Assembly (NCBI GenBank): GCA_949751835.1
Contig: CATKHK010000180.1
Location: forward strand, 1 to 27,489
DNA: 27,489 bases
From: Blepharisma japonicum
Lineage: Eukaryota; Ciliophora; Heterotrichea; Heterotrichida; Blepharismidae
Direction: 5' to 3'
The translations under genes and the position numbers were made by a program. A model generated the notes under the pieces. The model was not told the origin of the DNA and searched no databases. It saw only the letters and a program-made list of their open reading frames with translations. Each line of letters starts with the position of its first letter. The stretch's first letter is position 1. Of the stretch, positions 20,001-27,489 are shown in pieces.

Positions 20001-21243
20001 TGTAAACTCTTAACCCATCTTTTTCAAATCTTGCACAATAAAGTCCAAGGTATCATGAGGAAAAAAATAATAGCTGGGAATTAATTGGCTCAACATTTCC
20101 TAAATTTTTGAAGTCAATACTAAACATAACTTCAGGTGATGCAGCATTTTTATTCACTACTGAGAGAGAGTCATGTGATTGAATAAAATAAAAATCCGAG
20201 CTTTCTTGGATATTTATCCAGTTGAGATTTTGATTATTTTTTATATGAAAACGCAGGCCTGATTCTTGCCCTATATGCTTAATATACAATGATACTCCTA
20301 TATCTGAAAAAATAAACGTTTTCTTTGAGCTTAGAGCTCCGATTGAGTGAAGATTCCCAAGATGTCTCAAGTCTTCCGTCAAAGCTTCTATGAATGGCAC
20401 ATCGAAAGAATGTTTAAATATGATTAAACCATAATTGGCATCAAGAACATTAAGCTTTCCATATTCCAAAAATGTCCCTATAATAGAAAGCTTCTGTGGG
20501 AGGAAAAAGCTGTAATATTTTGAAATAGTTTGTGCCAGGATTGGCTGATCAAGAATTTCTATTAAGAAGTAAATATATAGGCTATTTGCTTTGCTTGGAT
20601 CATTCTCAAACTCGCAATAGATTGGAAAATAGCCAGTATTTTCTAAATATGGAAGAACAATTTTTGATGAATATGTAGGCTCACTGAAGTTTGCTCATAT
20701 TGGCATTTTCGGATTACTTAAATCATTAACATCCATCACATAAAAGTCATTTCTTCATACAAAATTATTTCCTATATATTCTTGCTGCTTAACCCAAATT
20801 AATAGGTATTGAAGCTTTTCAAAATATACAGTTTCCTGAATTTGTAAGTTTTGATACTGTGATTCGATTTTTAAATCCCACATTTCTGTTGCTTTTTCAG
20901 TTATAAGTGAAATGCTATAAAGTACAATTTGATTTTCATTGAACCACACAATTATCTGATTTGAATCGAAAGTCCAAGCTGTAAATTTTTCGAATGGCTG
21001 GAATTTACGTGAATTGGGATAGGGGAGAAATGACACAAGGTCGAATTCATATTTGCTTTGAATTGTAGCTAAATCGCTTGTTGAATTTTGATCTACGAGT
21101 GAGTATCTTAAATTTTCACCAGAGAAATAATCTGAAAGTCTGATTTCACTGAGCTCTGTTTCTAGCAGATAAAGGGTTCCAAGTTCTTTCTTAATGCTTA
21201 AGGAGCTGACAAAGAACAGAATAATTAAGTACCTAATAATCAT
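17011..21243 (-). CDS. large type I membrane protein with cadherin-like repeats
   Basis: 1410 aa in one frame with TGA as Trp and TAA as stop. A signal peptide is evident (MIIRYLIILFFVSSLS), then a very long extracellular part, one membrane segment at about 1358-1379 (FLIGIISALIIISMLGFYFI) with KR on the inner side, and a tail of about 30 residues. The ectodomain has three copies of a motif: LSDYFSGENLRYSL (about 35-52), LDVNSYFLGPNLKFEY (about 485-502) and FDLSEVFFGQDIEKSV (about 897-913). The last two are preceded by a strand like FSVIAHNE...FPITIVVEN. This matches the CADG/dystroglycan-type cadherin-like domain. Between the motifs are about 350-residue blocks of beta-strand-rich sequence (e.g. 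ICSEDGRYVAFQSF) that look like beta-propellers. A surface adhesion or receptor role is inferred. I know no exact homologue. All 9 gaps between shorter open frames are bridged by TGA only. Confidence 0.9.
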
Positions 21244-21404
21244 TATTACAAATTAAGGAAATGAAAAGTCGAATACAATATGCAAATGAAGTAAAAAGAA
21301 ACATTATTTTAAAAAGAAAAAGTAAGGGTCCTAATCTTGATTGAAAATATTATTGCTGATAAATTATTATAAAAATTGGCATTTATAATTAATCTATATA
21401 ATAA

Positions 21405-21791
21405 TTAATCCATCTGTGAATAAGAATTTTCAGGATATTCACGCTTAAATAAAGCAACCATTGTCTCTGCTTCTTCAATGTTAAGATCAATTAAATCATT
21501 TTTTCCTAATGCTGAGCAATACATTTCATAGCTACTGTAGCTTTTCTTGCTTGTTCGATGGTACTTTTGATTATATGTGATTTTTCGTTTTCCATAAAAA
21601 TCTCTCCCAACAAAATATAAGTGTAATAATCTTTTAGATAATTCTTGCCTTCTTTCTAGAGGACCTCTTCGGAAATATTTTTGCTTTATCGTTTCTAATG
21701 TTTGGGAGACATCGCATTTGCAGCAATATTTTTTAGGGCACCTTTTTATAGTCCCTGATGAATATACTCCAAACCGGCAAGTTCTTCTCAT
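21405..21791 (-). CDS. hypothetical basic Cys-rich 128-aa protein
   Basis: 128 aa from ATG to TAA, without an internal TGA. The N-terminal quarter is Cys-rich (CRFGVYSSGTIKRCPKKYCC, then KC), giving a possible small zinc site or disulfide knot. The middle is strongly basic with Arg, Lys and Tyr (KRKITYNQKYHRTSKKSYSS), and the C-terminus is acidic and helical (LNIEEAETMVALFKREYP). There is no signal peptide or membrane segment. It lies 161 bp upstream of the membrane-protein gene on the same strand. I do not recognise the family. The codon use and balanced composition support a real gene; a nucleic-acid-binding role would only be a guess from the charge. Confidence 0.7.
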   Translation of the reverse strand: MRRTCRFGVYSSGTIKRCPKKYCCKCDVSQTLETIKQKYFRRGPLERRQELSKRLLHLYFVGRDFYGKRKITYNQKYHRTSKKSYSSYEMYCSALGKNDLIDLNIEEAETMVALFKREYPENSYSQMD

Positions 21792-22274
21792 ATTTATATC
21801 AGATTAAAATAGATAAGAAATTGAAAATCATTTTAATTTTTTTCCCCAAGTCAATTGGTTTTTAGAAGAATAATTATCAATATGATAATAAGCTATTAAC
21901 CTGAATTATTTCTAGTCCTTATATATAATTAGATATATCTGCCGTAGTTCTGAGAGTTCTAATATGCATAATTAATAATGAATTTAAATGCTAATTTTAA
22001 TAAATGATTATTTTCAATAGTTTTTAACCTTTATGAAATCAGCTAAAGCTTTTTAACCTTTTGAAATCAGCTAAAACTCATTATTTGAATTAATTGCAAA
22101 TTTATCTTTTGCAAACATGGATTTATATGTCTTTTAATGTTAAGTGCGCAATATTTATTAGAACCCAAATAATCAGTTTAATCTCAATAAGAATAAGTAT
22201 AAATTATATATTTAAAGAATTTCAGTTAATGATATTTCATTCAAATTAAACTTGTAGTATTTGAGAGTATTATC
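21792..22274. other. AT-rich intergenic region
   Basis: No gene on either strand. The only visible structure is a short tandem repeat at 22021-22077. Confidence 0.6.
22021..22077. repeat. two-copy tandem repeat, about 28 bp
   Basis: TTTTTAACCTTTATGAAATC followed by AGCTAAAG is repeated immediately as CTTTTTAACCTTTTGAAATC followed by AGCTAAAAC, with two or three differences. Probably replication slippage. Confidence 0.7.
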
Positions 22275-23012
22275 TTAGTCAATGAACCCCATATATACTG
22301 CTCCTTTATTATGAGAACAATACACTTGATGAGGATCAATATTGATTATTGAATCTCCAATTGGTCTCCAAGATGTAAATCTTTCAATTTCGCTCTCATA
22401 GATTAATCCATCTGGGCACTCAATTAAATAAAGCCTCTCATCTGCTTTTGCAATGATCTTTGTTTTATACTCTTCAAATTCATAAGGAATTATTGAGAAA
22501 GAGTCAATATAAATTGAATAAAGCAAAAGATTTCTATTAATCCTTCCAGAAATCAAAATATCTCCATGAAATATTGCATTATTGCAATATCAATCAGGCT
22601 TCGGCATTGGAGCTAATTTAATTCATCGATTCTTATCCAAATCAAATCTAGCAGATAGAGTTGTTACAATAAGATTTTCATCTCTTCCTCCAAAGCAATA
22701 AACATTATTGTTGAAATAGATAGCTGATGAGTTAAAACAACGGGTTCCAGATGGCAGCTGCTGGACTTCATAATTTAAATCAATCAGCAGCGTTATTCCC
22801 GAAACTGGGAAATCACCAAAACAGAATAATTTGCCATTTGGAAGCTGAGCTATGCATGTATAAAAGTCTACCTGCACTGAATTTTCTAAGATTTTGAATT
22901 CTCTGTTTTTGCTTTCAGGGTCGTAAATACATAAATTACTGCTGCCTATCCTCGTAATATTATAAAGTGATGTTTTAAGATAGTCTTGATAGGCTTGCAT
23001 AAGTGAAGACAT
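22275..23012 (-). CDS. Kelch-repeat protein, 5'-truncated paralogue
   Basis: 245 aa from the first in-frame ATG (MSSLMQAYQDYLKTSLYNI) to TAA, with TGA as Trp in KNRWIKLAPMPKPDWYCNN. Kelch features are clear: QLPNGKLFCFGD, YFNNNVYCFGGRDEN, LSARFDLDKNRWIKLAPMP, then LYLIECPDGLIYESEIERF and QVYCSHNKGAVYMGF. Such repeats form beta-propellers used as protein-binding platforms, often in ubiquitin-ligase adaptors. The two paralogues at 23400 and 26492 continue further at the N-terminus with a coiled coil. Here that part is still recognisable upstream but interrupted by TAA/TAG, so this is either a shortened functional gene using the internal ATG or the intact half of a pseudogene. Confidence 0.6.
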
Positions 23013-23330
23013 ATTATAAAAAATTTGATTGCTCTCATATAACAAACTATTATTTTATGGCATTTCTTCTGCTTCTAGGGTATTTGGTTTATCAAATTAC
23101 TTTTCTCTTAATTTTGATTATTTATATTTTAATCGCTTAAACCTATTACTGCTGTAAAAAATTGACTTCTTTTTTATATGACTCAATTTTTTAATTAATG
23201 ATGATACTTTCTCATGCTTTTGGGAATACTAGTTGCATGCTTGCCAAATTCTTCTTAAAATAGAAATAAGCTATGAAAATACTCTGCTGCTTGAAATTAT
23301 GGAGAATTCTAACTCTATGCAAAATGCAGA
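23013..23330 (-). pseudogene. decayed coiled-coil 5' part of the Kelch gene
   Basis: Directly in frame upstream of the Kelch ORF, the minus strand reads NNSLLYESNQIFYN, TLEAEEMP, FDKPN and SKLREK, aligning with LYDPPLIQAYQDY, NNPELEMDF and LRNKTAEIF of the paralogue. Further up it reads HEKVSSLIKKLSHIKKKS, typical coiled coil. Five TAA/TAG codons interrupt it, at positions where Gln would fit a coiled coil. No frameshift is needed. Confidence 0.5.
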
Positions 23331-23399
23331 CTTAGATAATTACTGAAAGAAAATACGCAGGAGCATTTGTAGAAATAGCATTTATATCTCAAAAATGCA

Positions 23400-25593
23400 T
23401 TAAAAGTCCTTTTTAACTAACCATTTTAATTTTTTGAAATAAATCTCTCTTTCATTAATATCAAATTTGAAGAAATAATATTTACTCTCTGTCCCAATGT
23501 ATATTCCTCCTTTGTTATATGAACAATATACTTGAGAAGGAGAATCTTTTATTCTTAATTCTTCTATTATTAGTTTCCAATTCATATAACTTTCAATTTC
23601 GCTTTCATAGATTGATCCATAATTGCATTCAATCAAATACAATCTGTCTGAATTTATCAGGATCTTCCTACACTGATTATTGTTTGAACTATAAGGAATG
23701 ACCGAAAAAGAGTCAATATCAATTGAGTATAATCAAAGATTTTCACATTCTCCAGAAATCAAAATGTTCCTATTAAATATTATACTGCTGAGACTCAATA
23801 AGTATCTGGGATTGGAGTTAATTGAATTCATCGATTTTGATTCAAATCATATCTACTAGATAGAGTTAATAGATTGTTACTATATTGTCCACCAAAGCAA
23901 TAGACGCTATTGTTGAAATAGATGCATGATGAGCTGTAGCATGTACCCAAACGATTTCCATATGGCAACTCTTCAACTCCACCATCTATGCTAATCAGCG
24001 CTGTTCATCCATCATAAAAATAGAATAGCTTGCCATTTGGGAGTTGAGCTATGCAAGTGTAGCATTCTATTGGGTATTCAGTCTTCAATATTTTGATTTC
24101 TTTGGTTTCAGTTTCAGTGTTATAAATAATTAAATTAGTTCTTCCGTAATGGTCATCTAATATATTATAAAGAGATGTCTTTTGTTGATAAGCATTAAGA
24201 TAATCTTGATAAGCTTGAATTAGCGGCGGATCATAAAGAGTAGTATTGGTCTGATATGCTGAACAAGTTGCTCTGAAATCCATCTCTAATTCTGGATTGT
24301 TTTGTCTATAAAAAATCTCAGCTGTTTTGTTTCTTAAGATTTCTATATGGCTTAAAGTACTTTCTGCTTCTTTGAGATTATGACTGAGATCATAAGTAAA
24401 AGTGTTTATTTGAGAATTGAGCAACCTTATTTTTCTTTCAGGTTTTAATTTTATTGGTTCTACTACATTTTCAAGCTCTTTTAAACTCTTACTGCTCTCA
24501 TTTTCTGTTAAAGAAATCGATTCCTTAGTGTTTGCTAACTTGCTATTTGTAAGGTTGATACCCTTAATAAGATCTAATTGCATGCTTTCTACTTTCGTAA
24601 TTCTTTTGTCTAGATGAGTTTCAAACTTGTCTTTAATAAAACTTTCAATCATATTCACAATTTTTTCACTGAGCTCGCATTGTAAATAAATTAAGCAGTT
24701 TTCTTATCTCATTTAATTCAAACAAATTTCCCATTTCCCAACTGCTATATTTCTTTCGTTTTTGTCTTTTTATCCTTGGTATTTCTCTGCTGGCCTTTCA
24801 TAGAAAACCTCTATATAAGATCCACTCTTATATTGCTTGTTTCTACTTTTGCTTCTTTCTCTCAAAGTCTGCAATTTCTTGAGCGCTTTATCCAATTATT
24901 TCTTACTTTTTAAAACTCTCTAATTAAAATTTTCTTCAACCTTGCCCAATTGTCTTTTATTTAGATCTTCAATTTCTTCTAATTTTATTAAAACTAGAGC
25001 TATGAATCACTTAATTAATTTTTAGCTCTGGCTGTAAGCTAAAAGTTGCTCTCTAAGTCATTGAATTGGAAACATTTGCTTCATCTCCATAAATAAAAAC
25101 CTGAACCCGCAAAACAAATTTGCGCTTTCGTACAAATCTGAGTTGGTTGGGATTATCATTTTTACTTTATCAACGGCCTCGCTAGGTTGTAAACTCAAAA
25201 TTTCTAAAATCGGATCTTGCATTGAGTTAGATTCTTTTTAGCTTCATCAATTTTTAAGCAGCAATTAGTAATTACATCTGAAGAAGAATCCAAATTTTTT
25301 ATAAGTTCTTTTATATACTTTTCCGATTTTAGTATATACTGGCTAAAGGATGCTAAGGTTTTTCTTTTCAGCTTGATATGCTCTAACTTTTCTTTTGTAA
25401 GAAATCCTAGAACTGCTTCTTTTGTTCCTTCACAAGGGTCTATAAAAATTAACTCAAATGTATGAGTTTTATTAGGCACTTCTATATGCTTTCCGACATG
25501 CTGATTGCAGGAATAAGTTTCAGGGGAAGAACAGTTGCATACATATTCGGCTTCAAACTTGCAGTCTGGCTCAAAGCATCACTTGATGTCCAT
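23400..25593 (-). pseudogene. zinc finger/coiled-coil/Kelch gene, frame-disrupted
   Basis: Three frames together cover a full family member. (1) 25593-25204: MDIKWCFEPDCKFEAEYVCN with Cys at 6, 11, 19, 21, 29 and His at 32, 36, 44. This is the same C-x7-C-x-C...C-x2-H-x3-H pattern as the TPR protein, followed by coiled coil (QYILKSEKYIKELIKNLDSS) and a TAG. (2) About 25200-23780: coiled coil carrying TAA/TAG at 24704, 24713, 24770, 24896, 24920 and 25022, then an uninterrupted stretch (IESFIKDKFETHLDKRITK) and Kelch repeats to YDLNQNRWIQLTPIPDTYW. (3) About 23800-23400: the rest of the Kelch domain to WLVKKDF and TAA. Compared with the copy at 26492, one base is missing around 23786-23805, causing the last shift. 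A pseudogene is the simplest reading. A GTG or TTG start at 24658 is not used as evidence. Confidence 0.7.
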
Positions 25594-26491
25594 TATAATT
25601 ACTATAATAATAGATTTATAAAAGTAATTGTAGCTTATCACTAATAAATTAAATAAATGTAGTTTCATGCTGGAGCGTTTGTGCTAAATATTTAACTTTT
25701 TCTTAAGTAATCTAAATCTTTTAAAATAACTTTTTATTTCTTTTCATCTTAATAATGTGCCAGGCAGAAACCACCCACATTTAGCAGCAAAATTAGAAGC
25801 TTTACAGGGGTAATTTGATTAGCCCAAGGGGATTTTTTGTCTGGCCAATCTACTTTGGTAATCTTAAAATAGCCATTTGTACAGTTTTAATAGTTAAAAT
25901 GTTCATCAGCAGACTCAGCAGCTGTTCACACGTGATTTTATGATTCTAGACTTAATTTTCTTTCTTAATTAATTCCCTATTCTATTCTCTGTTTATTACT
26001 CTTCGAGGGTGGGAAAAATAAAAAAATCTCTATTTTAGGCAGAAAATTTTTGCTATAACACTTTGTTTTATATTATATAAATGAATTGAGTATATATAAG
26101 ACTTTTACGCTTCTTCTTTGCTTTCATCTTTATTCATAATGGTGAAGGTGGCTTTGGACATGTCTAGAAATCTTTAGTGCATTAAAAATGAATATAGAGG
26201 TTATTTTTTCTATAAGTCTCATTTTATAAAAGGTATGCCATTAACTAGAGCTTTACTTGAAAAGTTGCTTACAAAGTTTCTAGCAAATTCTAATTATCGG
26301 AGCTTAAAAAAATGTAGTAGATTTGGTAGCATACGCATTCCCTGACCATTTTAGCTTCCTCTAATTGAGAAATGCATACGGACATTTTTAGATGCTTCTC
26401 AGTCACTTCATATTTCAAAGATCGGCCCTGTTTTCTGATATCTCTTTTTCTTACTTGACTAACGCTAAGGAATCAATTTCTTTAATAATAA
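25594..26491. other. divergent spacer between Kelch genes, with decayed 5' sequence
   Basis: No intact gene. The last 40 bp before 26492 (CTAAGGAATCAATTTCTTTA) match the coiled-coil coding sequence of the 23400 gene but are out of frame, so the 5' half of the Kelch gene at 26492 has decayed or been replaced. No zinc finger was found here. Protein-like pieces such as MPLTRALLEKLLTKFLANSN (near 26234) occur but are short and interrupted. Confidence 0.5.
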
Positions 26492-27489
26492 ATGAAAAGT
26501 AAGAGTTTAAGAGGGCTTGAAAAAGTAAAAATGAAAGGCCTACTTAATTTTCAAATAAGCACCTTTACTAATGAGCTCAACGGAAAACTCAAAGAAACAG
26601 AAAGCGCTTTAAACATTATCGACAACTTAAGAAATAAAACAGCTGAGATTTTGAGTAAATCAAACAATCCAGAATTAGAGATGGAGTTCAGAGCAACTTG
26701 CACAGCGTATCAGACCAATTCTACTCTTTATGATCCACTGCTAATCCAAGCATACCAAGATTATCTCAATGCTCATCAACAAAAGACATCTCTTTATAAT
26801 ATTACAAATTACATCAGAACTACACTAGTTACTTATAACACTGAAACTGAAACCAGAGAATCCAATAGTTTGGAGACTCGAGAATCACTAGATGAAACCT
26901 CTTGCATAACTCAACTTCCAAATGGTAAACTATTCTCTTTTGGCTATCATAGACCTTCTGGGACAGCATTACTATTTGACGTAAATGGTAAAGTCAAAGT
27001 CCTTCCATCTGGAACTCCTTGCACTTTCTCATCATGTATATATTTCAACAATAGTGTCTATTGCTTTGGAGGAGATAACTATAACCCTTTAACACTATCT
27101 AGTAGATTTGATTTAGATCAAAATCGGTGAATTCAATTATCTCCGATTCCAAAAGCTGATTATAAGTGCAATAGTTTAATATTCAATGGGAATATTTTGA
27201 TTTCTGGACATTTTAGTAGAAATCTTTGGTTATATTCAATTGATATTAACTCTTTCTCGACAATTCCTTATGTTTTTGCAAGTAAGAAAAGAAAGATCCT
27301 GATAAATATAGAGAGGCTGTATTTGATTGAATGCAAAAATGGATCAATCTATGAAAGCGAAATTGGAAGCTATATGAATTGGAGCCGAATAATAGAAAAC
27401 TCAAGAATAACTTATAATCCTTCTCAAGTGTATTGTTCATATAATAAAGGAGGAATATACATTGGGTTAAACGGGCATTATTACTACAA
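26492..27489 (+). CDS. coiled-coil/Kelch protein, partial at window end
   Basis: Open from ATG at 26492, which directly follows an in-frame TAA, to the window edge: 332 codons with TGA as Trp (NRWIQLSPIPKADYK). A coiled coil (LKETESALNIIDNLRNKTAE) is followed by a conserved linker (LLIQAYQDYLNAHQQKTSLY) and Kelch repeats (QLPNGKLFSFGYH, YFNNSVYCFGGDNYN, LTLSSRFDLDQNRW, LISGHFSRNLWLYSID, IERLYLIECKNGS, YCSYNKGGIYIG). It is very similar to the disrupted copy at 23400-25593 but keeps one frame throughout. It probably ends some 30-40 codons beyond the window. The N-terminal zinc finger is absent. Opposite orientation to its two paralogues suggests inversion or inverted duplication. Possibly a functional, shortened adaptor. 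Confidence 0.72.

Noticed and set aside
22623-23045. Start at TTG (23045) for the Kelch gene
   Set aside because: A non-ATG start is unlikely in a ciliate nuclear gene; an in-frame TAA lies just upstream and the ATG at 23012 is available.
23770-23785. 16-nt GT...AG segment on minus, the size of a heterotrich intron
   Set aside because: Removing it leaves the wrong frame for the downstream Kelch repeats, and its sequence aligns with coding sequence of the paralogue at 27180.
24005-24658. Separate 217-aa gene starting at GTG (24658)
   Set aside because: The frame continues upstream into coiled coil and downstream through TGA into Kelch repeats, so it is part of the 23400-25593 locus.
26141-26164. 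GEGGFGHV, like a protein kinase glycine loop
   Set aside because: The frame stops immediately on the 3' side, and no kinase VAIK, HRD or DFG motif follows.
1-27489. Telomere repeats, CRISPR arrays, rRNA or bacterial-type operators
   Set aside because: No such repeats or signals were seen on reading either strand.

Overview
The window looks like nuclear DNA of a ciliate, most likely a Blepharisma-like heterotrich. It is very AT-rich, and every long gene opens fully only when TGA is read as tryptophan; TAA and TAG are the stops. Paralogous genes here swap TGA and TGG at the same codon, which is direct internal evidence for that code. About 13 kb of intact coding sequence shows no need for introns. 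I see no tRNA, rRNA, CRISPR, telomere repeat or bacterial operon signal. Whether this is macronuclear or germline DNA cannot be decided from the sequence alone.

Layout. 1-1995: a decayed gene whose second half resembles a ubiquitin-specific protease, with stops and frameshifts. 2180-16317: a tandem array of three related units. Each unit carries a plus-strand F-box/LRR/ankyrin gene of about 570 aa (2406-4121, 6703-8415, 13319-15028) and a long conserved downstream spacer. Unit 2 also carries a complete minus-strand zinc finger/TPR gene (886 aa, 9813-12473). Unit 1 keeps only the two ends of that region after a deletion of about 2.3 kb. Unit 3 stops before it. A second, decayed copy of the TPR gene's 5' end lies upstream in units 1 and 2.

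16356-21791 (all minus strand): a 47-aa small ORF, a 1410-aa single-pass membrane protein with three cadherin-like repeats, and an orphan 128-aa Cys-rich protein. A 58-bp nested stem-loop lies at 16702-16759.

22275-27489: three Kelch-repeat paralogues. Two are on the minus strand and one is on the plus strand, running off the window edge. Their Kelch halves are well preserved, while their N-terminal zinc finger/coiled-coil halves are lost or carry in-frame TAA/TAG codons. The zinc finger left in one of them has nearly the same Cys/His spacing as that of the TPR gene, so the TPR and Kelch families share one N-terminal module.

Functionally, the F-box and zinc finger/TPR or Kelch proteins look like expanded adaptor families, possibly ubiquitin-ligase substrate receptors. 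That role is inferred from family knowledge. The dominant theme is birth and death of tandem gene families, including two groups of decayed frames in which the internal stops are all TAA or TAG.
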